Source: Rhodanobacter denitrificans (GTDB lineage Bacteria; Pseudomonadota; Gammaproteobacteria; Xanthomonadales; Rhodanobacteraceae). Taken from it: a DNA stretch of 64,000 nt. Of this stretch, positions 1 through 7,941 are shown piece by piece. The translations under genes were made by a program, and so were the position numbers. The stretch spans positions 1 through 64,000 of the forward strand of contig NZ_QFWQ01000006.1 in NCBI RefSeq assembly GCF_003335105.1. Direction: 5' to 3'. Under the pieces are notes generated by a model that made no database searches, was not told the origin of the DNA, and saw nothing but the letters and a program-made list of their open reading frames with translations. Numbering within the stretch: position 1 is the stretch's first letter; the number at the start of each line of letters is the position of its first letter.

Positions 1-1299
1 GCAGAATCGGGGTAGAACCCCCCAATCCGGATCGGATAACTCTTCCCGCACACAGTCGAGCAGGGTAATTACTCGGCCTGCCTCCGTATCCGTGATCGCG
101 ATCTGAATGTCCTTTTCTGAAGGTGTACGCGCCTCCGTATCCTCCATTGTGGTGAGGCCACTACCATTGCGTGCGGCCGTGCAAACTATGCCGATAACTG
201 CAGGTTCCGAGCCAAGCAGCCATCGTGCGACGTCTCCCCTCTTGTTTGCACTCTTCTTCAATTCCTTCGTCAGTTGGGGCCATACGTAGGGCTCATCGGT
301 CACAATGAGTACGGGGGGCGCGTCCTCCGAGTAGGTTCGTCTGAAACATTCAAGGAACATGATGGCATTCGATTTCCACGATGGGTTGTCTCGACGCAAC
401 GCCCGCGTGAGATCGAGAACCAGCACATCTGGCTTCACCGCATGTTCCAGATCCCGCAATGCGGCTCGGATGTCCGGGCGGGATGCCTTCCAGCTGACCG
501 TGAATATCGAGTCTGGCGCATTGTCGGGGTTGCTGAGTGTGCGAATTGCGTTTTCGTTCAACACACGTCGATACGCGTGGTTTCGAAGGTTGGCCTTGAT
601 GTGACGAAGCAAGTCGCCATCGCAAGAACGCCAACCTTCGAAATCCTTGTTAGCGAAGTAGTGCGGAAGCAATTCCGCCAGGCTCGGATGAATCCTGTCC
701 GCCATCTCTGGCTTGAGATCGTTCACGGAGAACCAAAAAGCGTCCTTCTCCCGAAAAGGATGCGTGACCTTTGGATTAGGCTTGTTGGAGTTCTCAAAGA
801 GCTCTCGGGCCAACTCGAGTAGGTCCGATCGATCCACATGGGCGTGGTTCAAGGCGTTCAGGAAATTCGACTTTGCCGGATACAGCAGAGTCCGGATTCC
901 TTGCTTGTTGCCTTGGTGCCATCGAGCAATGGTTGCGACCGCATGAGCAAGGGCCAAAGCCCGCAACGAACCAGGCCAGAGCAATATGACTTGTGACTCT
1001 CGTGACTCCGCGGCCTGCAATAATTCTGCGGCGAGTAGACCAATCGCCCGATTTGCATGAAGCTCGACCGTCGTGTCATCTGACCGCAGGCGAAGTCCTA
1101 TCTCCGTCGGTTCGAGCTCCTTCCGACGTGAGTGGCTGTTTTCGGTCGTTCGCTCCGCAGGCCCCACGGGCTGCGGAGTTACTGGCGAAGGGCCGCTCCC
1201 CTTGCGCGAGAGGAGTTTAGCGGTCAACTCGCGCTTACGTTCCTGTGCCAACCGGATTTTAAATAAATCGTTCGAAGTGCCGACACCCCGCCGCCTCAT
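1..1299 (-). CDS. Large protein of unknown function, partner of the DNA methylase (C-terminus off the window)
   Basis: Translating the minus strand from the ATG at 1299 gives 433 codons without a stop up to the window edge, so the gene is truncated only by the window. The start is supported by a strong GGAGG about 9 bases upstream, located inside the end of the methylase gene, and by a 3-base gap to the methylase stop. The protein starts MRRRGVGTSNDLFK. After a basic, Pro-rich N-terminus come a hydrophobic strand (QVILLWPGSLRALALAHAV, about residues 104-122), a strand ending in Asp (VLVLDLTRALRRD, near 298-310) and another (PPVLIVTDEP, near 333-342). This alternation suggests an alpha/beta fold, possibly a degenerate NTPase or helicase-like domain, but I see no clear Walker A motif. 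I do not recognise the family. Context suggests a restriction or defence role. Confidence 0.75.
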   Translation of the reverse strand, partial: MRRRGVGTSNDLFKIRLAQERKRELTAKLLSRKGSGPSPVTPQPVGPAERTTENSHSRRKELEPTEIGLRLRSDDTTVELHANRAIGLLAAELLQAAESRESQVILLWPGSLRALALAHAVATIARWHQGNKQGIRTLLYPAKSNFLNALNHAHVDRSDLLELARELFENSNKPNPKVTHPFREKDAFWFSVNDLKPEMADRIHPSLAELLPHYFANKDFEGWRSCDGDLLRHIKANLRNHAYRRVLNENAIRTLSNPDNAPDSIFTVSWKASRPDIRAALRDLEHAVKPDVLVLDLTRALRRDNPSWKSNAIMFLECFRRTYSEDAPPVLIVTDEPYVWPQLTKELKKSANKRGDVARWLLGSEPAVIGIVCTAARNGSGLTTMEDTEARTPSEKDIQIAITDTEAGRVITLLDCVREELSDPDWGVLPRFC

Positions 1300-1302
1300 A
1301 CT

Positions 1303-3036
1303 TCACCCCCCTCCATAGGCAAGGAGCACGGCGCGATCAACGTCAGTGCCCGCAGCAAGGAGGCGAAGAACCTCCGTCGGAGTTGGCAGCATGAGCTTAT
1401 TGAGCTCAGAAATGCCAACGTTATTTGCGCTTGAAATAGATCTGAAGACCCGGTCGACCGGCTGGGAATTCAGAATCTTCGCCATTGTCTCGACGGGGAC
1501 CAATGAATCCTCCTTTTTCAGGAGGGATATCACATGGTTCTCGCAAACGAACCCTCCGTGCTTCTTGACCCAGTTCGCCGGTACAGGTGCGGCAACAAGC
1601 CTGCTTCGCTGATCGCTGGAAGTCAGTCGTTGCAGAAGTACGGCGGCTTGGCATACGACACCTTGCCCCTTAAGGCTTCCGACCTCCACAAAGGCTTCGT
1701 TCTGTTTATTCTTGAGGTCTCGCCCGTGTTTGAACTCTCCATTCGGCGCAACATCGGTTGCCCAGACCAAAGGGACGATTGTCTTGGTAACTGACTTCGA
1801 CTTTGGATATTCCTTGAAGCGGCGGCGTGCATCCCTGAAGGGAACCAGGTGTCCAACTTTCGCGACGTATCCATAATCCGACAGCGAAAATTTGGCCTTC
1901 TCAGCAAGCCTGAGCAGCGACGCATCCGACTCCGTCCTTGGAATGGGCCATGGATCCCCATTGCTTGGCAACCAGCAACGACCTACATCGCTGAACTTCC
2001 CATCGTCCGTAAGAACGCTCACTTTTGCATTTCGTTCAGCGCTCTCGGGAACCTTCTGCGCCTTCAGCACACTGATCGTCGTTTCTTGCAGGACGTCGAT
2101 GAACATCGATGTCCTGTTGCCGAGCATGTCGAACTGCAAGATGCTCGCTTCGCAGATCAGATGCTTTCGTAGTTTGAAGAAGGACCGACCTGAAAGGAAA
2201 CTTGTGGGGGTTAACAGCCCAACAAGGCCTCCGGTTCGACACAACCGAAGGCCTTGACGGATGAACAGGCCATAGATGTTCGGCTGTCCTCCCATGATGT
2301 CACCGTATCCATCCCGATAGTGCTCAGCCTCTTCTGATCGGAGCTTTCGATATGGCGGATTGCATATCACCACATCGTATTTACGCGCTGCGACATCTCC
2401 TAAGCCAAGTCCGTCGCCATTGGATAGCTTGAAATTGGGAACGTAGCCAGAGGCCTCTATCAGTGGATAAAGAGCCATTTGCAACAGCGAGCTGGAGAGT
2501 TCGAGTAGTTCCTCATCCAGATCGTTTCCACTCAGATTTCGCTCAATTTTCTTGAGCTGCTCCTTGGCTGGGAGCTTCCTTCTACCAAGCTCTTTCTTCA
2601 TCCGTAGCGCGAGCGGAACAAGAAAGGCCGATCCGCCGCATGCTGGATCATGCCACTTGTGTTCGATGATCGATGCGCCATTGCATTGGAGATCGTCAAT
2701 CACTCGCTGAGCCAGCAACGGTGGAGTGAAGAACATCGCGCGCTCTGACCGGACGGAACGATCCACCAGTCTTGAATAGAGGGTTGCAAGCCAGTAAGCC
2801 GCCTCCTCGAATGGCTGCTGCCTAAGCCAATCCACGAACTCGTTGACGGATGGATTGGAGATGAGGCTGGACGATGCCCAAGGTGCGCGCTCAGGCAGCA
2901 GATTTGGATACGAACTCTTTTGCCAAAGGTAGATCAAGATTCGCATCAGACGACTTGGCGTCTGGCCCACTCTGATCAACGACTCCAGCGCCTGCGCCCG
3001 CCGGTAGAACTTGAGTCGGGCGATTGGGATTACCAT
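1303..3036 (-). CDS. N6-adenine DNA methyltransferase (gamma class, PstI/Eco57I-like)
   Basis: This is an S-adenosylmethionine-dependent adenine-N6 methylase of a restriction-modification or defence system. The SAM motif DPACGGSAF is at about residues 130-138, following a typical MFFTPPLLAQ segment (101-110). The catalytic motif CNPPY is at 225-229. The C-terminal half has the target-recognition style of type II gamma and type IIG enzymes, with ENHVISLL and SANNVGISELNKLMLP. The frame is open further upstream to 3456, but that extension looks non-coding (Arg/Cys-rich). I chose the ATG at 3036, which has GGGG seven bases before a GAGG-ATG junction, giving 577 residues. The downstream gene is translationally coupled. 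No endonuclease motif is visible within this protein, so any nuclease must be the partner or lie further left. Confidence 0.85.
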   Translation of the reverse strand: MVIPIARLKFYRRAQALESLIRVGQTPSRLMRILIYLWQKSSYPNLLPERAPWASSSLISNPSVNEFVDWLRQQPFEEAAYWLATLYSRLVDRSVRSERAMFFTPPLLAQRVIDDLQCNGASIIEHKWHDPACGGSAFLVPLALRMKKELGRRKLPAKEQLKKIERNLSGNDLDEELLELSSSLLQMALYPLIEASGYVPNFKLSNGDGLGLGDVAARKYDVVICNPPYRKLRSEEAEHYRDGYGDIMGGQPNIYGLFIRQGLRLCRTGGLVGLLTPTSFLSGRSFFKLRKHLICEASILQFDMLGNRTSMFIDVLQETTISVLKAQKVPESAERNAKVSVLTDDGKFSDVGRCWLPSNGDPWPIPRTESDASLLRLAEKAKFSLSDYGYVAKVGHLVPFRDARRRFKEYPKSKSVTKTIVPLVWATDVAPNGEFKHGRDLKNKQNEAFVEVGSLKGQGVVCQAAVLLQRLTSSDQRSRLVAAPVPANWVKKHGGFVCENHVISLLKKEDSLVPVETMAKILNSQPVDRVFRSISSANNVGISELNKLMLPTPTEVLRLLAAGTDVDRAVLLAYGGG

Positions 3037-3219
3037 CCTCAATCCCCGGCAATGCTTTTGGCATCGACTACAGTAGTGAGCTGCCCGCCCGTGTGTCTGC
3101 GAGACAGGCAGCCGCAAGATCTGCAGTTGTCGACTTCGTTTTCTTGAAGGACCTGCCACGCTCCGATGTGCGTCATCCACGTACTCCGAGATTTCACAGA
3201 TGCTGCCCCAGATCCCCCG

Positions 3220-3258
3220 CCAAAGTGGATAAATATCACATAAGGTGACCCACTTTGG
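3220..3258. repeat. 9-base inverted repeat upstream of the methylase operon
   Basis: CCAAAGTGG (3220-3228) and CCACTTTGG (3250-3258) form a perfect inverted repeat around 21 AT-rich bases. It lies about 185 bases upstream of the methylase start. It could be an operator, or a remnant of an insertion-sequence end; no transposase is nearby. Confidence 0.4.
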
Positions 3259-3458
3259 ATGGCACCCACCAAAAGGCTCCTGCCTGGCAGAAATCCAACA
3301 CCTCTGCACATACGGCAATGCTCGAGAATGTACTGGTAGTTCACGAACCATGGGATGAGCCGCTGAGGATCCTGAGGGGCTAAATCCCCCTCTGACGGCT
3401 TCCAATATGGGAGGGCATCGTCTCAAGCCTTGATACAAAAAAAGAGGTCGCCGCATGA

Positions 3459-3481
3459 GGAGGGAGAGCTATGCTCCCTCC
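3459..3481 (-). terminator. Hairpin downstream of the DUF932 gene
   Basis: GGAGGGAG (3459-3466) pairs with CTCCCTCC (3474-3481). Read on the minus strand, the hairpin is followed 15 bases later by a run of seven T (3443-3437). The spacing is longer than in a standard intrinsic terminator, so the call is tentative. Confidence 0.4.
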
Positions 3482-3568
3482 CCGTGAGTTATCCGCCTCC
3501 GTCAGTCTTGGTTGACCACACCGTCACTGCCTATGCGACGACAAGTCTCACCGTTGATACGCCTCCCG

Positions 3569-4525
3569 TCAGGCGACCAACTTCATGGCTTCATCCCATA
3601 CACGTTGCTTGATCTGGGCGCCTTGGCCGAACCATGCGGCATCGCGGCGATGATCGTTGCTACGCGCACGCCGATGGTGATCGACGAACTCGGTCACGCT
3701 GTTGAGGAGACCCCAGGCGGTGCCGCGGCTGGATGCCATCAACGCACCCCGGCCGCCACCTTCGTACAAAGCGCGCACCGTTGCGACAGCCTGCTCGTTG
3801 ACCACTATGGCTTTAGTGTCCTGCCCTGGGTAGGTGAGGACACGACGCAGCAACTCTTCCACGGAATCCGGATCGACAGGGCAATCCACCAGCGCCTTCA
3901 TGCGCGTGACAAAGTCACCCCACGACGACACTGTGATGCCGAGCTGGCGCTTGACCGCATCCGGGTCGAACGCACTGCGGTGTGGCACCTTGATGGCCCC
4001 ACTGGACTGCCCTAAAGCGATTTGCAGCGTGTTGTTGCACACCACACGGACGCTGGTGAACTGCGCCGTGGTGGCCAGCGTGCCGTCACAGGCCGTCGCC
4101 AGCAGCAGGTAACCATCGACCTTGTCCTTACCTTTGAGCGTGGCGCTCTGGCCGGTGCGTGCCAGCGCCCAGACCTTCCGTCCTTCGCGCAACACACCCG
4201 CTGTTTCCAGTACAAAGCCGTTGCAGGCGGTTAGGTCGCGGTAGAACTCCAGGATCTCGCCCGGCTGGACGACCTGGAAACGCTTGGAGACCACGGCCAG
4301 TGGTGCCTTGGTATCGGAGCGGTACAACACCTTCTGCTCCGGGAAGGCGTTGATGACGCCCACGTTGTTCTTACCGCTGAAGTAGCGGACTTCGGATTCC
4401 TCGATCTGCCAGTCCATACCAGCATGGACCTTCCAGACTTCAATCGGCTGCTGAGCTTCGAGCCTCTTCCCCAGGCCATGCCACGGCTTCTCGCCGGCAT
4501 ACGCCATCGTTTCGACCAGATGCAT
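3569..4525 (-). CDS. DUF932 / phage-plasmid-like protein (TIGR03299 type)
   Basis: The 318-residue protein starts MHLVETMAYAGEKPWHGLG, the characteristic beginning of the DUF932 family found on plasmids, phages and integrative elements. The molecular function of the family is not established. The frame extends upstream to 4729 in an Arg-rich stretch, but the ATG at 4525 has a strong AAGGAG eight bases before it and matches the family start. The rest has family-like segments (VLYRSDTKAPLAVVSKRFQVV; VCNNTLQIAL) and no signal peptide or membrane segment. It is the last gene of a minus-strand group of island cargo genes. Confidence 0.8.
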   Translation of the reverse strand: MHLVETMAYAGEKPWHGLGKRLEAQQPIEVWKVHAGMDWQIEESEVRYFSGKNNVGVINAFPEQKVLYRSDTKAPLAVVSKRFQVVQPGEILEFYRDLTACNGFVLETAGVLREGRKVWALARTGQSATLKGKDKVDGYLLLATACDGTLATTAQFTSVRVVCNNTLQIALGQSSGAIKVPHRSAFDPDAVKRQLGITVSSWGDFVTRMKALVDCPVDPDSVEELLRRVLTYPGQDTKAIVVNEQAVATVRALYEGGGRGALMASSRGTAWGLLNSVTEFVDHHRRARSNDHRRDAAWFGQGAQIKQRVWDEAMKLVA

Positions 4526-4552
4526 AAGAACTCCTTTTTGCGTAGGCATAAA

Positions 4553-4586
4553 CGCCCAGCGCCCGGTTGAGGCCGGGCGCTGGGCG
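4553..4586 (-). terminator. 14-base-pair perfect hairpin between two cargo genes
   Basis: CGCCCAGCGCCCGG (4553-4566) pairs exactly with 4573-4586 around a six-base loop, and the outer GCATA/TATGC bases can extend it. It lies between the glycine-zipper gene and the DUF932 gene, both on the minus strand. Only a short TTT follows on that strand, so it may be a terminator, an attenuator or an mRNA-stabilising stem. Confidence 0.5.
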
Positions 4587-4626
4587 ATATGCACGAGTAG
4601 TAGAGAGCGGTTCGCGGTGGGCTGCG

Positions 4627-5028
4627 TCAGGACGGCCTGCTGCCGAAGGTGTAGCCGCAATCGGCACAGCGATACTTGTCGAGCACGTTGTCGTCGATGA
4701 CTTCGCCGAACGCGGCACCGGCGGCGCAACCCGTGGCACCGCCAATCAACATCGCCAGCACGCTTCCGGTGATCGCACCGAAGGCCGAGCCGACCGGCCC
4801 TGCCACCGCACCGGCTATCGCACCGACTTCGGCCCCGGACAGCACCAGCGCCGCGCCACTGGTGGCGCCGGCCACCGCACCGATGGTGCCGCCGACCTTC
4901 TTTCCATACTGCCGGGTTTCGATGCGTACTGAACGGCAGACGGGACAGGACGGTGCCATCGGAATCAGTCCGGATGACGGTCGAGCCGGATCTCGATCAC
5001 CGGGGACAAGCGACGTGTGTTCATGCAT
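4627..5028 (-). CDS. Glycine-zipper membrane-active protein with a split zinc ribbon
   Basis: This 133-residue protein starts at the ATG at 5028, preceded by GGAG with eight bases spacing; two further upstream Met codons lack a site. It has a CPVC pair near residue 28 and a CADCG motif near the C-terminus, which together could form a four-Cys zinc ribbon. Between them are about 80 residues of repeated small-residue segments of the GxxxG type (GGTIGAVAGATSGAALVLSG, GAIAGAVAGPVGSAFG), typical of a glycine-zipper hairpin that inserts in membranes. No signal peptide is seen, so a cytoplasmic or inner-membrane location is inferred. Exact function unknown. Confidence 0.7.
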   Translation of the reverse strand: MHEHTSLVPGDRDPARPSSGLIPMAPSCPVCRSVRIETRQYGKKVGGTIGAVAGATSGAALVLSGAEVGAIAGAVAGPVGSAFGAITGSVLAMLIGGATGCAAGAAFGEVIDDNVLDKYRCADCGYTFGSRPS

Positions 5029-5230
5029 CACCAATGCTCCTTGGGAGAAAGACACGCCTGCAGGCATTTGCATGCGTGGAGCAGTGGTCAGAACCCTGCT
5101 CGCTTAGGTGATATGTGGTCGAAGGGTATTTGATTCGCGAAAGGCCGTCGTGCCGCGCGGTGCATCTCCAGCATCAGCATGTTGCAGATCGAGTCGTCAA
5201 ACGACTTACGCACTCGGTGCCTATCCACCC

Positions 5231-5491
5231 TCAATGCGAGGAGGTCGCCGACGGGGGCTGATCCTTGGTAGAGCCCGACAGCAAAGTGGGATCGTGAAGA
5301 TCCGCTGGGACAGCCCTCGATCCAGGAGGTGCCGCGACACTTGAGGTGTGCCCCGCTTCGGCACTCATGCTGGACGCAGGGGAGTTGTCGATCTTGGACT
5401 GGACCAGGTCATTCGCATCGCTAGAGTGGTTGCAGCCGGCCAAGGCCATACTTGCGATTACGACAAACAGAACAAACGGTACAACACGCAT
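5231..5491 (-). CDS. Small lipoprotein
   Basis: The 86-residue product has a lipoprotein signal: basic start (MRVV), hydrophobic core and lipobox LAGC with Cys at residue 19. The mature part is a short Ser/Pro-rich, probably disordered peptide. A strong AAGGAG lies eight bases before the ATG. It sits in the minus-strand cargo group of the island between the glycine-zipper and membrane-protein genes. No family is recognised; small lipoproteins like this on mobile elements are sometimes entry-exclusion or lysis-type proteins, but nothing here shows that. Confidence 0.75.
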   Translation of the reverse strand: MRVVPFVLFVVIASMALAGCNHSSDANDLVQSKIDNSPASSMSAEAGHTSSVAAPPGSRAVPADLHDPTLLSGSTKDQPPSATSSH

Positions 5492-5630
5492 CTTTCAACT
5501 CCTTATTGCACGGGTGATAGGAAATGTTGCTAGCAAAGATAGTGAGCTCGACACGATAAAGCGGTGGCTGCCTCGTAGCACGTCGCGCCGAAAACGGCTC
5601 GAACGTCGCGCGGGCCATCGCACCAATCGT

Positions 5631-5972
5631 TTACTGGTTGATCGTGGAGGCGGCATGCTGGACAAGAGTGGCTTGCGCCAACTGCTGCTTGGCGCGCTTG
5701 TAGCCAACGCAGTAAACGATCAGGCGCGCGAACACCAGGAAGCCAATCACCATCTCGTCGGCGATGTTGAAGAGCATCATGATCACGAACATGATCCCGA
5801 CCTGGATCCAGAACCGACGAAGCGGCTTCTGGGTATTGCGCCAGCCCTGCAGCCAGTTAGCGTGCAGATTCCGTGCGCGAGGCTGTGGAAATTTGTCACC
5901 CCACACTTTCATGACCAGCAAGGTCAGATTGAAGGTGACCACAAGCATGAGCATCAATGTCACGGTATCCAT
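5631..5972 (-). CDS. Small inner-membrane protein of the island
   Basis: This protein of 113 residues starts MDTVTLMLML at 5972, with AAGGGG before it; the longer frame to 6038 has no signal. An N-terminal membrane helix (about residues 5-22) is followed by a basic loop (FPQPRARNLHANWLQGWR), a second hydrophobic stretch near 56-71 and a third near 76-90, then a polar Gln/Ala-rich tail. Two or three membrane spans are likely. No family is recognised. It lies between two lipoprotein genes on the same strand and may act at the envelope with them. Confidence 0.6.
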   Translation of the reverse strand: MDTVTLMLMLVVTFNLTLLVMKVWGDKFPQPRARNLHANWLQGWRNTQKPLRRFWIQVGIMFVIMMLFNIADEMVIGFLVFARLIVYCVGYKRAKQQLAQATLVQHAASTINQ

Positions 5973-6149
5973 GGTTTTCCCCTTTGCATGTTTCGTCGAT
6001 GGTTGGTTTGCCGAGCGCCGGGACCGGCACTCGGTCATGTCCGTGATATAGGGCTGAAATTTCGTCCGATCGGTGCCGTCAGAGAGGCTTCGCGGTATCT
6101 CCCGACTGGGGGCTCAAAACGTCGATAGCCCCATCACCCGATGGAGAAC

Positions 6150-7304
6150 TCAGGGCCACTGCCCGGTGAGGGTTTCGGCGATGTAATGCGCGTAGTCCGT
6201 TGCATCGTTTCGGACAAAGGCCACGACCGCATTCTTGGTGCGGTAGCCTTGGTAACTGAACTGCTTGGTCTCGCCACTCTTGGACGTGATCGCGACGCCG
6301 GAGAAGACCAGCACCGGGTCCGTGTTGTCCGACATCGACCATTGGAAGATTTCATCGACGTTCGTCGGCGCCCTGGCATTCAAGCGCTGAAGCTTCACGG
6401 ATAGGTCCGCATCGACCGAAGCGAAATACTGACTCTTGCCGGATACCTTGGCCGCGAGAGCTGACTGCGCCGTTTGGAGATTGGCCTGCATGACTGGCAG
6501 GTGGTTCCGGGCGTAGTCCTTCTGGCCCGTCTGCCCTTGCATCGCGGATTGCTGTTGTTGCTGCAGGTCCCGGATCTGGGCATTCAGGCTATCGATCGCG
6601 GCCGGGATGCTCGACTGGATGGCCGCACGTTGTCGCTGGGCGGTTTGTGCCCACAGGGTTGCCCGTGCCGGGTCCAACGATTCATCCTTCACGCTGCCCT
6701 TGTATTGGCCGATAGCCTCCGCCAAGTTGCTCGACTGCGACATCTGTTCACTGATCGGGCTGGCGTGATCCGTAAAGTCGGTGGACACGATCTGGTCGAC
6801 GTTGCCCGTCTGCAGAACCGCGATCAGGCTTTTGCTGTGATCGATGCTGGCTTGAATACTTGCGTCGGGAACCGACGGCGCGTCGTTCGACAGCGTGGCA
6901 TTGAGGCCAGCGATGCTTTTGTTGACGCGGTCGACTTCCGCCTGGTCACCGCTTATCTCGCCGTCGTAGGTGCTCTTGGCGATCTGAGCGCTGGTGTTCA
7001 GCTTTTGGGTGAGGTCAACAACGGTGTGACTCGCGAAATCGGCCACGCCTTTGAAGGTGCACCGGTATTCCACGATCTTTCGCTCGCGGTCGTCCTTGAA
7101 CTCGCGCCACTTCACTGAGTCGCACACCTTTCGATGATCGAAGGCCTGTTCCACCGTGAACGATGGAGCCTGCTCCAGCGTTAGTCCTTTGACGGTGCTG
7201 ATATCGCTGTTGCCGCAGCCAGCGAGGCTGAGGCTCCACGCCGCCGCCAGCACCTTGGCAATCCTGAGCGACATCGAACGACCGCGTTCACCTGCCTGTT
7301 CCAT
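6150..7304 (-). CDS. Lipoprotein with a coiled-coil region
   Basis: The product is 384 residues from the ATG at 7304, which has GGGGAC at a good distance; an internal ATG at 7274 would give a more standard signal peptide but has no ribosome site. The signal ends in the lipobox LAGC (Cys near residue 29). The early mature part carries two Cys residues (VCDSVKW, YRCTF) that may form a disulfide. The middle (about 110-290) is Gln/Ala/Ser-rich and helical, with a QQQQQ run, consistent with coiled coil. The C-terminal 90 residues look like a beta domain. No family is recognised. It is first in the minus-strand cargo group and divergent from the Xre gene. Confidence 0.7.
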   Translation of the reverse strand: MEQAGERGRSMSLRIAKVLAAAWSLSLAGCGNSDISTVKGLTLEQAPSFTVEQAFDHRKVCDSVKWREFKDDRERKIVEYRCTFKGVADFASHTVVDLTQKLNTSAQIAKSTYDGEISGDQAEVDRVNKSIAGLNATLSNDAPSVPDASIQASIDHSKSLIAVLQTGNVDQIVSTDFTDHASPISEQMSQSSNLAEAIGQYKGSVKDESLDPARATLWAQTAQRQRAAIQSSIPAAIDSLNAQIRDLQQQQQSAMQGQTGQKDYARNHLPVMQANLQTAQSALAAKVSGKSQYFASVDADLSVKLQRLNARAPTNVDEIFQWSMSDNTDPVLVFSGVAITSKSGETKQFSYQGYRTKNAVVAFVRNDATDYAHYIAETLTGQWP

Positions 7305-7452
7305 TGAAGTCCCCTGATTGATTGAACGATCTCCACTTCATTCCAGCGTGGATGCTGCTGGCTTCATCGCCTGTCCCAACATCCATGACCAATGTCGGCA
7401 CGGCCCCAAGAGCCAGCGAGCAGACATGGTTCACATATAGTAGATCATCGCT

Positions 7453-7485
7453 TAACCGGTTATCGAATAACTGTCTAACCGATTG
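7453..7485. promoter_or_regulatory. Operator-like dyads between the lipoprotein and Xre genes
   Basis: TAACCGGTTA (7453-7462) is a perfect 10-base palindrome, and a related TAACCGATTG (7476-7485) follows 23 bases on, differing at two positions. The left copy's CGGTTA and the right copy's TAACCG also form an inverted pair. The position in the divergent intergenic region suits binding by the adjacent Xre regulator; this is inference. Confidence 0.45.
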
Positions 7486-7514
7486 CCGCATATAGCTTTA
7501 AAGCCCGTCGCTGA

Positions 7515-7820
7515 ATGTCCGAGCGGGCCATGCCAGTACCCAAGAAAACGCCCAAATCCATCTACCGACCAGAAATCCTGGTCGTCATCGGCCTGCTGCG
7601 GGAGATGCGGGATGCCACAGGCCTGAACCAGACGGCTTTCGCTGCCAAGCTGGCGCGGTCACAGACCTACGTGAGTCAGGCCGAGCGCGGAGCCGTGCGG
7701 CTGGATGCTCTACAACTACGGGACTGGTGCCGTGCCTGCGGCACGAACCTCATCGACTGGGCGCAACGGATGGAAGGGGCACTGGGCGAGGAAAAGGCCA
7801 CTCCGCGTAAGAAGCGCTGA
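7515..7820 (+). CDS. Xre-family helix-turn-helix regulator
   Basis: This 101-residue DNA-binding protein has one helix-turn-helix domain at about residues 22-75, with the typical run LNQTAFAAKLARSQTYVSQAE followed by an RGAVRLDALQL hydrophobic segment and WCRACG. The C-terminus is Lys/Arg-rich. Start is either the ATG at 7515 or the one at 7530; neither has a strong ribosome site, and both keep the domain intact. It is transcribed away from the cargo lipoproteins across a 210-base region containing palindromic operators, suggesting autoregulation and control of the cargo operon. It could be an antitoxin-like regulator, but no toxin gene is adjacent. Confidence 0.8.
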   Translation: MSERAMPVPKKTPKSIYRPEILVVIGLLREMRDATGLNQTAFAAKLARSQTYVSQAERGAVRLDALQLRDWCRACGTNLIDWAQRMEGALGEEKATPRKKR

Positions 7821-7854
7821 CGCTGCGACGGCAGAATACGTTTTCCAGACAAGA

Positions 7855-7913
7855 CACGGCATAAATCCCAAGGCCCAGCAGATCACTGTGCAGGGCCTTG
7901 GGATCTTGCCGTG
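7855..7913. repeat. Long inverted repeat downstream of the Xre gene
   Basis: ATCCCAAGGCCC (7865-7876) and GGGCCTTGGGAT (7893-7904) are perfect 12-base arms around a 16-base loop. A second pair, CACGGCA / TGCCGTG, extends the stem at 7855-7861 and 7907-7913 with unpaired bases between. There is no T-run. It may act as a terminator between the regulator and the oppositely oriented integrase side, or as a structural site of the element. Confidence 0.5.
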
Positions 7914-7941
7914 CCCACATGCCTGACTATCAGATCGCAAC

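Larger units (their letters stand above)
3037..3568. other. 532-base stretch without a convincing gene
   Basis: Several short frames exist, but none has a ribosome site or protein-like composition. The stretch holds the upstream region of the methylase operon, a 9-base inverted repeat (3220-3258) and a hairpin (3459-3481) downstream of the DUF932 gene. Confidence 0.6.

Noticed and set aside
274-822. Plus-strand ORF of 182 codons at the left end
   Set aside because: It is antisense to the longer minus-strand frame at 1-1299, which has a strong ribosome site and is coupled to the methylase. The plus frame has no site and a poor composition.
3220-3258. Insertion-sequence end
   Set aside because: The inverted repeat alone is too little; no transposase, target duplication or second end was found nearby.
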